Assembly (NCBI GenBank): GCA_017886875.1
Contig: JAGHIZ010000024.1
Coordinates: 33,076-97,075, forward strand
Source: Butyricicoccus sp.
GTDB lineage: Bacteria; Bacillota; Clostridia; Oscillospirales; Butyricicoccaceae
Direction of reading: 5' to 3'
DNA length: 64,000 nt
Position 1 is the stretch's first letter. The number at the start of each line of letters is the position of its first letter. Made by a program: the position numbers and the translations under genes. Below are positions 55,526 to 64,000 of the stretch, piece by piece. The notes below the pieces were generated by a model. It ran no database searches. It was given only the letters and a program-made list of their open reading frames with translations, and was not told the DNA's origin.

Positions 55526-55936
55526 TTAACCTTTTTTAATAATTGTAAAAAAAGTTTTACCTTCTTTTTTAACTTTCTTATTATAAAGCACAGAAAAAGC
55601 GATACCTATTATAATACCTATGCAGCCAATACCAGTGGCAATGCCTTCTTTCATTCCTGCAAGGCTTGCAATAACTACAAACACAAAAAACATAATAATA
55701 GGCATAGTATAAACTATTGCAGCCATACGAAGAATTTGTTTGTTTTCGCCCTCAATGGTTACAATATCGCCCACTTGTGCGTTAGCTTTATTTATTGCCA
55801 CAGCTTTTATACGCTCTTGAGGTGCACCACAACCGCCACAGCTTGCACAATCATGACCACAAGCACTTTGACGCTGCACTTCAATTTCCGCATGTGTATT
55901 ATCTAAAATTTTCTTAACTACAGCTTTTTGAACCAT
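55526..55936 (-). CDS. RseC/SoxR-reducing-system family membrane protein
   Basis: 136 residues. Cysteine cluster ACGHDCASCGGC at about 25-36 in the N-terminal part, followed by two membrane helices (AAIVYTMPIIMFFVFVV and a second ending FSVLY). Matches the RseC_MucC family of redox-linked proteins. Immediately downstream of the FAD-dependent oxidoreductase gene (four bases). Confidence 0.85.
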   Translation of the reverse strand: MVQKAVVKKILDNTHAEIEVQRQSACGHDCASCGGCGAPQERIKAVAINKANAQVGDIVTIEGENKQILRMAAIVYTMPIIMFFVFVVIASLAGMKEGIATGIGCIGIIIGIAFSVLYNKKVKKEGKTFFTIIKKG

Positions 55937-55940
55937 TATA

Positions 55941-57533
55941 TTAAATCCCTTCTGCTGAATATTGTTCTAAAATACAGCTTGCAGCACGAATACCATCTAC
56001 CGCAGCAGACATAATACCGCCTGCATAACCTGCACCCTCGCCCGTTGGTATAAGTCCATTTGCTGTAAGGCTGTAAAGGTTTTCACCACGGTTAATACGG
56101 ACAGGAGAAGATGTGCGTGTTTCTGGTGCGGTAAGCAGTGCATTTTTATCATCAAATCCTCGGATTTTCTTACCAAATACACTGAGCCCTAATTTAAGTT
56201 GATTTACCACAAACTCAGGCAAACAATCGGCTACACTGCCATATTCCACACCTATTGGATAAGTTGGTTTGACCTCACAACAGTTTCTACTTCTTTTATC
56301 TTCAAGAAAATCACCAACCTTTTGACAAGGTGCTTTATAACCTCCAGTTGTCATAAAAGCGGCTCTTTCGATTTTTCTTTGAAACTCAACACCACCAAGC
56401 GGTGTACCGTCCATAAAATCTGATGGTTCAACACTAACAGCAAGTGCAGAATTGGCATTTAATCCATCTCGTGCATGATAACTCATACCATTTGTTACAA
56501 TAGTGTTTTCTTCACTTTGAGCAGCCACAACCTGTCCCCCTGGACACATGCAGAAAGAATAACAAGCTCGGTTATTTTCTCTATGTGATAAATTATACTC
56601 AGCTGGAGGTAAATTAAACTTATCAGCTAAATTTCCATAAAGTGCATTATTTATTTTTTGCTGTAAATGCTCAATACGCACACCAACAGAAAATGGCTTT
56701 GGTTCAAGCTGTACACCTGTTTTATATAACATTTCAAATGTATCTCTAGCACTGTGACCAATAGCAATAATTGCCTGTTCACATGATATTTCACCTTTTT
56801 CAGTTTTTACAGCTATTAGATTACCATTTGAAATTTTAATTCCTGTAAGTGCATTTCTAAAATGAACTTCACCGCCTAAATGTATAATCTCCTTACGCAT
56901 AGCACAGACAACATTTTTAAGTATATCTGTACCTATATGCGGTTTAGCTTGAGTACAAATTTCTTTAGGAGCACCAAATTTAACAAGAATTTTTAAAACC
57001 TCATCACAACGAGTGTCATTTATTCTTGTTGTTAGTTTTCCGTCAGAATATGTACCTGCACCACCTTCACCAAATTGAATATTAGAATTTACATCAAGTG
57101 AGCCACCATTACAAAATTTATCAACTTTCTTATCTCTTTCAGCTATTTTATCGCCACGTTCAATTACAATAGGTTTATAACCATATTTTGCAAGAATATA
57201 TGCGGCAAATAAACCCGCAGGACCAAAACCTATAACAACAGGTCTGTTTTGAAGTTTCTTTTTGCCCAGCATAGGTTTAAATTCTTCTATTTTTCGGCAA
57301 CGAATAGTAGCGTCATTTAATTTTTCTACTATCTTTTGTTCATTTTCCACACCATCAAGAATTACGGTATAAACCTTAGATATTTTACCACGTCTTGCAT
57401 CTATTGACACACGATAAATAAAAGCATTTTGTACTTTTGTATGTGAAAGCTTGGTTTTTTTATAAGCTTCATCTATTGCTAAGTATTCTGGCTTATCAAA
57501 TGGCAAACGAATACCCGATACATAAATACTCAA
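55941..57533 (-). CDS. FAD-dependent oxidoreductase, BaiN/RdsA-like (HI0933-type fold)
   Basis: 530 residues. Rossmann FAD-binding motif VVIGFGPAGLFAAYIL near 98-113, an N-terminal extension of about 90 residues with an SAM-like or RNA-binding flavor, EGGAGTYSDGKLTTRI near 155-170, and a C-terminal GEGAGYAGGIMSAAVDGIRAA. The reaction and electron partner are unknown. Overlaps the cdaR stop by four bases, so it is part of the cdaA operon. Confidence 0.85.
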   Translation of the reverse strand: MSIYVSGIRLPFDKPEYLAIDEAYKKTKLSHTKVQNAFIYRVSIDARRGKISKVYTVILDGVENEQKIVEKLNDATIRCRKIEEFKPMLGKKKLQNRPVVIGFGPAGLFAAYILAKYGYKPIVIERGDKIAERDKKVDKFCNGGSLDVNSNIQFGEGGAGTYSDGKLTTRINDTRCDEVLKILVKFGAPKEICTQAKPHIGTDILKNVVCAMRKEIIHLGGEVHFRNALTGIKISNGNLIAVKTEKGEISCEQAIIAIGHSARDTFEMLYKTGVQLEPKPFSVGVRIEHLQQKINNALYGNLADKFNLPPAEYNLSHRENNRACYSFCMCPGGQVVAAQSEENTIVTNGMSYHARDGLNANSALAVSVEPSDFMDGTPLGGVEFQRKIERAAFMTTGGYKAPCQKVGDFLEDKRSRNCCEVKPTYPIGVEYGSVADCLPEFVVNQLKLGLSVFGKKIRGFDDKNALLTAPETRTSSPVRINRGENLYSLTANGLIPTGEGAGYAGGIMSAAVDGIRAASCILEQYSAEGI

Positions 57534-58774
57534 CTTCCCTCCTCCTCTTTTTGCATAACAATCACCTTGATTGTTTGGTTTTGATTTAATATCTTAACAC
57601 CAGCTATATCACATGAAATTTGACAAGGTACTTCTTGTGTACCTAATTCAAGCGTAGATGAGTCCACTTTTACACTGACATGTAAATTTTCTGGTTTAAT
57701 ATTAGCCATTACATTCGCTTTACCTTCAACATTGACATCAAGCGAACTACTTTCCAGATATACTTCTTTTTCATCTTCTTGTGAAGTATCTTCTAAGTTG
57801 ATATTAGTTACAGTAAGTGTTCTGGATACACCATCTTTCATAGACAACTTAACTCTTGCTTGTTTAGGCTCGCCCTCCATAAGCTTTACGCCTTCAGGTA
57901 GCTTAATTGCAAATGTATGTTCTTCACCATCTGCACCAACTTCTGCAAGATTTATTGAACCAAGATTGATTAAATTTAACTGGCTAAGTGCATCTTCTTT
58001 ACCATAAACTCTAACTTGTTCTGGAGCTATGTTAACTGCAACTAAATCACTGCTTAATGTTTCAGAAGATACAATATCTATATTAAGTTTAACACTTTTA
58101 ACCTGATTTAAACCGACTGTAACATCAAGAGTTTCCACTTCTGGCTTTACAAATTCAGAGTCTACAAGTGCATCTTCTTCTGTGTAAAGTGTAACTCTAC
58201 ATGTTTGGGCTTTATTTTTTGTTATATTTTCCAAATCAACGGTTAAAAGTGCATGGTCAACAGTATTTACCACACTTTCTGCACCGGTAATTTGTATTTT
58301 TTCTTGACTTGGTGATAAATCATCTATAAGCTGATTTTCTCCTAAAGTATTCATTGTTGTAACCTGTACAGGCACTTCTTTAGTGATAACATTTTCTATA
58401 GTAATTTGCAATCTTCTAGGCTGAAATGAAACCGAGTCTATTGTTTTTTGCACAGTTATTCCAGGCTGAATATAATAAACTCCAGCCTCTTGTATATTAG
58501 ATAAATCAACCTGAGCCACAATATCTGAAGCTGTAAGATTAGCCATATCTTTACTTGTGCCAGTGACTTTTAATGTTATTTTTGCCTGTTCAGTGTTGAC
58601 CATCATAAGTCCACGTTCTGCTAAGGCTTCTGTCCCTATTTCTTGTACTGTTTGGTTTGAGAATGTTTGTGTTTTAATTGGGTTCTCAGATAAAAGCACA
58701 AAAGACCATAGGAAAATTGCTATAAGCAAAGATAATATTTTCAAAAAGACATTATGTTCTTTTAAGAAATTCAT
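57530..58774 (-). CDS. cdaR: CdaR (YbbR-domain regulator of cyclic-di-AMP synthase)
   Basis: 414 residues. One N-terminal membrane helix (FLKILSLLIAIFLWSFVLL) followed by four YbbR repeats in the outside part. Modulates CdaA, encoded directly upstream with overlapping ends. The start codon overlaps the cdaA stop (58774/58771). Confidence 0.93.
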   Translation of the reverse strand: MNFLKEHNVFLKILSLLIAIFLWSFVLLSENPIKTQTFSNQTVQEIGTEALAERGLMMVNTEQAKITLKVTGTSKDMANLTASDIVAQVDLSNIQEAGVYYIQPGITVQKTIDSVSFQPRRLQITIENVITKEVPVQVTTMNTLGENQLIDDLSPSQEKIQITGAESVVNTVDHALLTVDLENITKNKAQTCRVTLYTEEDALVDSEFVKPEVETLDVTVGLNQVKSVKLNIDIVSSETLSSDLVAVNIAPEQVRVYGKEDALSQLNLINLGSINLAEVGADGEEHTFAIKLPEGVKLMEGEPKQARVKLSMKDGVSRTLTVTNINLEDTSQEDEKEVYLESSSLDVNVEGKANVMANIKPENLHVSVKVDSSTLELGTQEVPCQISCDIAGVKILNQNQTIKVIVMQKEEEGS

Positions 58775-59616
58775 TTTTTATCCTTCCTACCCGCTAATAA
58801 GTTGCTTTTTTTCTTCTTTTTATCAACTGTGTTTGTTATAAGTTCAGCTTCCAATATTTTACGCAAAGTTTCTGCATCTAATTCACGTTTAAGCATACCG
58901 CCAATAGCTACAGAAATTGTACCTGTTTCCTCTGAAACAACAACCACCACAGCATCAGAAGCTTCACTCATACCAACCGCTGACCTGTGTCTTGTTCCAA
59001 GGTCACGGCTTAAACTTAAATTTTTAGAAAGCGGAAGTACACAACCTGCTGAATGTATTCTGCCATCTCTTAAAACCATTGCACCATCATGCAAAGGAGA
59101 TTTAGGATAAAATATATTTTTTATAAGTTCAGCAGAAGGTTCTGCATCTATACGAGTACCTGTTTTTGTAATTTCGCCTAATCTTTCCATTCTTTCAAAG
59201 ACCATAAGAGCACCTGTTCTTGACCAGCTCATTGACTCACATGCAAGCACTGTTTGAGTTATTGCATAATCAATTTCTGTTTGACCATTTTCACGACGTA
59301 CAAGCAGTCTTGTGACATGTCCCATGCCGATTTGTTCAAGTAAACGGCGGAGTTCTGGCTGAAATACAATTAAAAGTGCGATAACACCATAATAGAATGT
59401 TTTTTCCAGCACAAAACTAATAGTGTTTAGATATGCTCTTGACGCTATAAGCTGAGCCGCAAGCAAAATAACAACACCTTTTAACAATCTTTCTGCACTT
59501 GTATTTCTAACAAAACGAATAAGATGATAGACCAAAAAAGCGACTATCACAATATCTATTATATCTGTAATTGAGCCATTTTTGACAAGTAGCCAATAAT
59601 TTTCCCAAAATTCCAT
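58771..59616 (-). CDS. cdaA: Diadenylate cyclase CdaA
   Basis: 281 residues. Makes cyclic-di-AMP, a messenger for potassium and cell-wall control. Three N-terminal membrane helices, then the DAC domain with SPLHDGAMVLRDGRI (DGA motif) and LGTRHRSAVG (RHR motif). First gene of the operon; glmM, often next to cdaR, is not present here. Confidence 0.97.
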   Translation of the reverse strand: MEFWENYWLLVKNGSITDIIDIVIVAFLVYHLIRFVRNTSAERLLKGVVILLAAQLIASRAYLNTISFVLEKTFYYGVIALLIVFQPELRRLLEQIGMGHVTRLLVRRENGQTEIDYAITQTVLACESMSWSRTGALMVFERMERLGEITKTGTRIDAEPSAELIKNIFYPKSPLHDGAMVLRDGRIHSAGCVLPLSKNLSLSRDLGTRHRSAVGMSEASDAVVVVVSEETGTISVAIGGMLKRELDAETLRKILEAELITNTVDKKKKKSNLLAGRKDKK

Positions 59617-59645
59617 TATTAATACACCTATTCCATCAAGTTCAT

Positions 59646-59678
59646 GTATCCTGCCGAATATTTAAAACGGCAGGATAC
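59646..59678. terminator. Hairpin between the aminotransferase gene and cdaA
   Basis: Stem GTATCCTGCCG (59646-59656) / CGGCAGGATAC (59668-59678), 11 perfect base pairs but no long T run. It lies in the 5' leader of cdaA (and 3' of the aminotransferase gene); it could be a terminator or a leader structure. Confidence 0.6.
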
Positions 59679-59707
59679 AACTTATTCTTTAAAATAAAAC
59701 CATTTTT

Positions 59708-59736
59708 ATTTTATCACATACTAGCCTTACTGTGAA
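59708..59736 (-). promoter_or_regulatory. Promoter candidate for cdaA
   Basis: Minus-strand TTCACA (59736-59731), 17-base spacer, TAAAAT (59713-59708). It would place the stem at 59646-59678 inside the cdaA leader. Confidence 0.6.
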
Positions 59737-59753
59737 TAGATTTCACTTATTTT

Positions 59754-60884
59754 TCATATTTTATCAATATTTAAACTTTTAAGTTTTGAACATAATTTGT
59801 CTATATCTTTGATTTTTGTATCAAATCCAAAAGAAATACGCACTGTACCCGTTTCAAGAGTACCAGCAGATTTATGTGCAAGTGGTGCACAGTGAAGTCC
59901 TGCTCTTACACATATATTATCTTCAGCAAGGCTTTCAGCTATTTTTTCACAAGGAATTTTTTTATGCCTAAAAGATAAAACACCTGCTTGATTTCTATTG
60001 TTTGAAAAAACCTCTATATTATTAATTTGACTAAGTTCTTTGACTACTTTTGCAAGTAAAATTTGCTCATGTTTTAAATTTTCCTCATAATCTGATGATA
60101 AAATATAATTTATTCCCTCTGATAATGAGGCTATACCTACTATATTAGGTGTACCGCTTTCCAATCTATCGGGTAACATATAAGGCTGGTTTAAATCATT
60201 TGAAAGGCTACCTGTTCCGCCTTGCATAAGTGGATTTAACATTTCATCTGTACAGACAACTAAAATCCCTGTACCGGTTAAACCTAAAAGCCCTTTATGC
60301 CCTGCTGTACAAAGTGCTTTCACAGACTTTAGCTCACATAAATCTATTTTTCTTTTGCCCGCCGATTGAGAGGCGTCTATAATCATACTTGCATTTGCAT
60401 CATATAACATTTTATCTATCTGCTCTATAGGAGCAATCTGACCAAAAACATTTGAAATATGATTTATTATAAATAAATCACAGCCTTTATCAAGTGCTTT
60501 CTGTACGCCTAGCAGCATACTTTTCTCATCAAAGAGCTTGCTTTCTATAATATAATAATCTATATCTCTTGCGTGAAGTGGTCTTACTACTGAATTATGC
60601 TCATAACCTGTTATAGCGACTTTTTTAGCTTTTGGCACAAATGAATAAATTGCTTGATTTAATGCATGAGTAGCATTTAACGTAAAGATAGCCTGTTCTG
60701 GAGAATGCAAATTAAAGAGTTTTTGCACCATTTCTCTGCATTTATAAACTATTTCGCCCGCATATATTGCAGCTTTGTGACCGCTTCGCCCATAGCCTGC
60801 GGCATTCAGCATAGCTTTATTAGCCGCTTTTATAATGCTTTTAGGTCTTATAAGCGTAGTCGCTGCATTATCTAAATATACCAT
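59754..60884 (-). CDS. Class V aminotransferase / cysteine desulfurase-like
   Basis: 376 residues. PLP-dependent; the Schiff-base lysine is in CTAGHKGLLGLTGTG, the phosphate-binding region in ATHALNQAI, and the C-terminal CVRAGLHCAPLAHKSAG loop carries Cys and resembles SufS/CsdB-type selenocysteine lyases. It probably releases sulfur or selenium from (seleno)cysteine. The Se/S-carrier-like gene (DUF3343) lies directly upstream, one base apart. Confidence 0.85.
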   Translation of the reverse strand: MVYLDNAATTLIRPKSIIKAANKAMLNAAGYGRSGHKAAIYAGEIVYKCREMVQKLFNLHSPEQAIFTLNATHALNQAIYSFVPKAKKVAITGYEHNSVVRPLHARDIDYYIIESKLFDEKSMLLGVQKALDKGCDLFIINHISNVFGQIAPIEQIDKMLYDANASMIIDASQSAGKRKIDLCELKSVKALCTAGHKGLLGLTGTGILVVCTDEMLNPLMQGGTGSLSNDLNQPYMLPDRLESGTPNIVGIASLSEGINYILSSDYEENLKHEQILLAKVVKELSQINNIEVFSNNRNQAGVLSFRHKKIPCEKIAESLAEDNICVRAGLHCAPLAHKSAGTLETGTVRISFGFDTKIKDIDKLCSKLKSLNIDKI

Positions 60885-60885
60885 T

Positions 60886-61110
60886 TTAACTCTCCGTTTC
60901 TATCCTAACGGGTTTAAAATTTTTCTCTTGCATTCGTCTTAAAGCATTTTGCACATATTCATCTCTTATTTTAACACCCCATATACATGCACTATCTTTG
61001 TTTTTTCTAGGTGGTTTACATAAAGAGCCGCTTATACCTGCTCCCTGTAACATTCTAAGACAAGCAAATGCTTCTGTTTGCGATTTACAAATTAAAATTG
61101 TTTTAGCCAT
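60886..61110 (-). CDS. DUF3343, putative Se/S carrier-like protein
   Basis: 74 residues. Matches DUF3343 (putative selenium/sulfur carrier-like): ILICKSQTEAFACLRMLQGAGI, SLCKPPRK and a Cys in DSACIWGVKI. It may accept S or Se from the desulfurase-like partner encoded downstream. The usual CGxAL motif reads ACIWGV, so carrier activity is not assured. Confidence 0.8.
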   Translation of the reverse strand: MAKTILICKSQTEAFACLRMLQGAGISGSLCKPPRKNKDSACIWGVKIRDEYVQNALRRMQEKNFKPVRIETES

Positions 61111-61174
61111 AAATTTTCTCCTTTCTAAATAATATTATTTATCCCCTTTTTATCATATGCATGTTTATATTTAG

Positions 61175-61203
61175 TTGCACATACTTTAACTTTGTGATAT
61201 GCT
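61175..61203 (+). promoter_or_regulatory. Promoter of the DUF815 ATPase gene
   Basis: TTGCAC (61175-61180), 17 bases, TATGCT (61198-61203), about 28 bases before the start. Divergent from the DUF3343 gene. Confidence 0.65.
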
Positions 61204-61231
61204 AAAAGAAAAATAATCTTGGAGGTTTATT

Positions 61232-62431
61232 ATGGATATAAATTCCCTTAAAATTAGACTTTCTCTTTTATCTTCTCTGCGTAATCTGCTAGATACGCCA
61301 ATAATTTCAGCTTATAAGGCTGTTTTAGATGCTAAAACCGCTGATGATTTTACAAATAATTATGCCTCACTTTGTCATAAAATTTATAATACAGGTGATG
61401 CGTGTGTGTCGGTTTTAAATGATATCTCATGTGATGAAAACGCCCTTACAGCTAATCTTGAAAACCCTAATCAGGATATTGTAAATTCTGTAACCTTGGA
61501 TTTACAGACAATTAGCGAAATTTTAAAGCTAAAAACAAAAGATTTTAATAAGTATATAAAAAATACTTTCCCAGAGCTCACTTCATGCTCTGATTTTATG
61601 CCAAACTTGCCTAAATGTAATGAATTTCCTTTTTCTAAATGTAGCGAGCTTTTAGAGCATTATAAAACCAATGGTTTTGGATTTTTTGCAAAGGCTTCAT
61701 CATTTACAGTAAATGAAAATGGTAAAATCTTACCCGTTTTATGTCCTGATACAATAACACTCAAGGATTTAAAGGGTTATCAAAGGCAACGAGGTCAAGT
61801 TATTGCAAATACAGTTGCATTTCTTAATAAAAAACCTGCAAATAATATTTTACTTTACGGTGATAAAGGCACAGGCAAATCTTCAACTGTCAAGGCAGTT
61901 GCACATGATTACGCTGATAAAGGACTTAAAATTATAGAATTATCGCCTAGACAAATACATGTTTTCCCTAAAATCTGTGAACTTGCAAAAAATAGTCCTT
62001 ATAGAATTATAGTGTTTATGGACGATTTAAGTTTTGATAGAGAAGATGATAATTTTGCAACTTTAAAGGCATTTATTGAAGGCGGTTTAACTGGCAAGCC
62101 CGAAAATGTACTGCTTTATGCAACTTCCAACAGGCGTCATTTAATTCGTGAAAGTTTTTCTGACCGTCAAGGCGATGACATTCATGTTAGAGATACTCTT
62201 GAAACTATTACATCACTTTCTGACCGTTTCGGTCTTGAAATTACCTTTTCTGTGCCTGATAAGGACGAATATTTGTATATTGTTAGCGAGCTTGCACAAA
62301 GCTATAATTTAGATATAGCTGATGATAAATTAAATATGCTTGCAGAACGTTTTGCACTTAGAAGAAATGGACGTTCTCCACGAACTGCACAACAATTTAT
62401 ACGCTATATGTTAACTCAAGAAAACATATAA
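61232..62431 (+). CDS. DUF815 AAA-family ATPase
   Basis: 399 residues. Walker A GDKGTGKSS near 206-214, Walker B IVFMDDLSFD near 264-273, then YATSNRRHLIRE and the C-terminal PRTAQQFI, all as in DUF815 ATPases common in Clostridia. The N-terminal third is helical. Role unknown. GGAGG upstream of the ATG. Confidence 0.88.
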   Translation: MDINSLKIRLSLLSSLRNLLDTPIISAYKAVLDAKTADDFTNNYASLCHKIYNTGDACVSVLNDISCDENALTANLENPNQDIVNSVTLDLQTISEILKLKTKDFNKYIKNTFPELTSCSDFMPNLPKCNEFPFSKCSELLEHYKTNGFGFFAKASSFTVNENGKILPVLCPDTITLKDLKGYQRQRGQVIANTVAFLNKKPANNILLYGDKGTGKSSTVKAVAHDYADKGLKIIELSPRQIHVFPKICELAKNSPYRIIVFMDDLSFDREDDNFATLKAFIEGGLTGKPENVLLYATSNRRHLIRESFSDRQGDDIHVRDTLETITSLSDRFGLEITFSVPDKDEYLYIVSELAQSYNLDIADDKLNMLAERFALRRNGRSPRTAQQFIRYMLTQENI

Positions 62432-62434
62432 ACC

Positions 62435-62464
62435 TTGCTATTTGTTGGGTCGCTATGATATACT
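62435..62464 (+). promoter_or_regulatory. nfeD promoter
   Basis: TTGCTA (62435-62440), 18-base spacer, TATACT (62459-62464), 28 bases before the nfeD ATG. Confidence 0.65.
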
Positions 62465-62491
62465 GTCTGTAAGCAAAGGAGGCTGATTTTT

Positions 62492-62956
62492 ATGCCACAG
62501 TCTGAACTTGGCTATACTGTCATTTGGATTGCTGTTTTAATAGGCGGTGTAGCAATAGAAGTTGCGACACTTAATCTTGTATCTATTTGGTTTGCTGTGG
62601 GCGGTCTTGCCGCTTTTATAGCTTTATCTCTTGGTGCAAGTTTTCTTGTTCAACTTATAGTTTTTGCAGTTGTTTCCGCTGTTATGTTATGCCTAATTCG
62701 CCCACTCACTACAGACATTTTAAAACCAAAGGGTGCAAAAACCAATGCAGACCGTATAATTGGTGAAACTGCGATTGTAACCGAGCAAATATCTAATGCT
62801 AGTAACAAAGGTCAAATTAAAATTTCTGGTCAAATATGGTCGGCTAAAAGCGATGATGGCAATGTAATCAATGAAGGGGAAACTGTAAAAATTATAGCTA
62901 TAAGCGGTGTTAAAGCGATTGTTGAGCCATTTAATAAACAAAGTAAAGGAGATTAG
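62492..62956 (+). CDS. NfeD-family membrane protein
   Basis: 154 residues. Membrane helices in the first 70 residues and a C-terminal OB-fold NfeD domain (IIGETAIVTEQIS, GQIKISGQIWSAKSDD, IAISGVKAIVEP). NfeD proteins partner with SPFH proteins, here encoded three bases downstream. AAAGGAGG before the start. Confidence 0.9.
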   Translation: MPQSELGYTVIWIAVLIGGVAIEVATLNLVSIWFAVGGLAAFIALSLGASFLVQLIVFAVVSAVMLCLIRPLTTDILKPKGAKTNADRIIGETAIVTEQISNASNKGQIKISGQIWSAKSDDGNVINEGETVKIIAISGVKAIVEPFNKQSKGD

Positions 62957-62959
62957 TTT

Positions 62960-63874
62960 ATGGATTTCTTAATTCCTATTTTATGGGTTGTTTTATTTAT
63001 AATTCTAGTTGGCTTTCTTGCCTCTAATATTGTTATCGTTCCACAGGCTAAAGCTTATATTGTGGAGCGACTGGGAACTTATCAAGGCACTTGGGCAACT
63101 GGTTTACACTTTAAACTGCCACTTTTTGAGCGTATCGCACGAAAAGTAACTCTCAAGGAACAAGTTGTCGATTTTCCACCACAACCAGTTATCACAAAAG
63201 ATAATGTTACAATGCAAATTGATACTGTTGTATATTTTCAGATTACTGACCCTAAACTTTTCACATATGCGATTGAAAACCCAATGGCAGCTATTGAAAA
63301 TTTAACAGCTACTACACTGCGTAATATTATTGGTGATTTAGAGCTTGATGAAACATTAACAAGTCGTGATATAATCAACACAAAAATGCGTTCTTTACTT
63401 GATGAAGCCACTGATGACTGGGGTATAAAAGTAAATCGTGTTGAGCTTAAAAACATTATTCCACCAGCAGCAATTAAAGAGTCAATGGAAAAACAAATGC
63501 GTGCAGAACGTGAACGCCGTGAAGCTATTCTTGTGGCTGAAGGTAAAAAACAATCTGCTATTTTAGTCGCTGAAGGTGAGAAAGAATCAATGGTACTTCG
63601 TGCGGAAGCTACCAGACTTTCTAAAATTAAAGAAGCTGAAGGTGAAGCTGAAGCACTGCTTGCTGTACAAAAAGCACTTGCAGACTCACTTCGCATGTTA
63701 AATGAAGCTGACCCATCTGATGGCGTTCTTAAAATTAAAGCTCTTGAGGCTTTTGCCGCTGCGGCTAACGGTCAAGCAACAAAAATTATTATCCCAAGTG
63801 AAATACAAGGTCTCGCAGGGCTTGCAACTTCACTAAAAGAAACTATTGTTGACCCTGTAAATCTTAAAAAGTAA
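62960..63874 (+). CDS. SPFH/Band 7 (stomatin-like) protein
   Basis: 304 residues. N-terminal membrane anchor (IPILWVVLFIILVGFLASNI), SPFH domain (VERLGTYQGTWATGLHFKLP through RDIINTKMRSLLDEAT), a long coiled coil (KQMRAERERREAILVAEGKKQ...) and a C-terminal helix. Organises membrane micro-domains as oligomers with NfeD. Full length. Confidence 0.93.
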   Translation: MDFLIPILWVVLFIILVGFLASNIVIVPQAKAYIVERLGTYQGTWATGLHFKLPLFERIARKVTLKEQVVDFPPQPVITKDNVTMQIDTVVYFQITDPKLFTYAIENPMAAIENLTATTLRNIIGDLELDETLTSRDIINTKMRSLLDEATDDWGIKVNRVELKNIIPPAAIKESMEKQMRAERERREAILVAEGKKQSAILVAEGEKESMVLRAEATRLSKIKEAEGEAEALLAVQKALADSLRMLNEADPSDGVLKIKALEAFAAAANGQATKIIIPSEIQGLAGLATSLKETIVDPVNLKK

Positions 63875-63883
63875 AATAATAAT

Positions 63884-63907
63884 CCACCGGCTAAGCCGGT
63901 GGTTTTT
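63884..63907 (+). terminator. Terminator of the nfeD-SPFH operon
   Basis: Stem CCACCGGC (63884-63891) / GCCGGTGG (63895-63902) with a three-base loop, then TTTTTC, ten bases past the SPFH stop. Confidence 0.85.
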
Positions 63908-63908
63908 C

Positions 63909-64000
63909 ATATGCGGGCAAAGCCCTATAATACTGGCTGCGTCTTAAGACGCATTACGGTCTGACACTTGCAAAAGACTATTACTTGCTACCCGTAAACG
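63909..64000. other. Unassigned sequence at right edge
   Basis: Ninety bases with no gene seen: GGGCAAAGCCC (small hairpin) and GCGTCTTAAGACGC (self-complementary 14-mer) follow the terminator. Cut by the window edge; may be the start of a repeat or a structured RNA. Confidence 0.35.

Overview
The window comes from a low-GC Firmicute, most likely a Clostridia member of the Ruminococcaceae/Oscillospiraceae type. Supporting signs are the strong AGGAGG-type ribosome binding sites, TTGACA/TATAAT-type promoters, the gene order yicC-remA-gmk-rpoZ-coaBC-priA-def-fmt-rsmB-rlmN-prpC-prkC-rsgA-thiN, the CdaA/CdaR pair, NrdR and PASTA kinase. The species cannot be named from sequence alone.

Positions 1-24,440 are accessory. 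Positions 1-8,645 hold a complete, tightly overlapping type I-E CRISPR-Cas operon on the minus strand (cas3, cse1, cse2, cas7e, cas5e, cas6e, cas1, cas2). Its last gene runs off the left edge and is a Cas2 fused to a DnaQ-like (DEDDh) exonuclease. No CRISPR array lies in the window; it would be expected to the left. Positions 8,909-11,922 encode an overlapping methyltransferase and a phospholipase-D-like/SF2 helicase protein, a plausible second defence unit. A small SLH-domain exoprotein and an unknown large protein with a small membrane partner follow (12,086-14,721).

Positions about 14,840-24,300 look like part of an integrative element: an XRE regulator, a DUF960 protein, a zinc-ribbon amidoligase, a class II glutamine amidotransferase, a 30-residue peptide gene, an AT-rich orphan gene on the other strand, a 534-residue unknown protein paired with a short RecQ-like helicase, an excisionase-like protein and a tyrosine integrase. 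The integrase gene sits beside the 3' end of the tmRNA gene, a classic integration target. No conjugation genes and no second copy of the attachment site were found here, so the element either continues past the left edge or is degraded.

Positions 24,445-64,000 are ordinary chromosome. They hold ssrA-smpB; a two-component system with a membrane partner; glgA; small membrane proteins; nrdR; a TIM-barrel epimerase; secD-secF; purB; an aspartate aminotransferase; and then a run of at least 18 minus-strand genes (55,362 down to 38,530) covering DnaJ-like, cell-envelope signalling, translation and DNA restart functions. Next come the cyclic-di-AMP synthase pair with two redox genes, a cysteine-desulfurase-like/DUF3343 pair, a DUF815 ATPase, and NfeD with an SPFH protein. 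The amidoligase/amidotransferase/peptide cassette and the unknown-protein/RecQ pair are the best candidates for poorly described systems.
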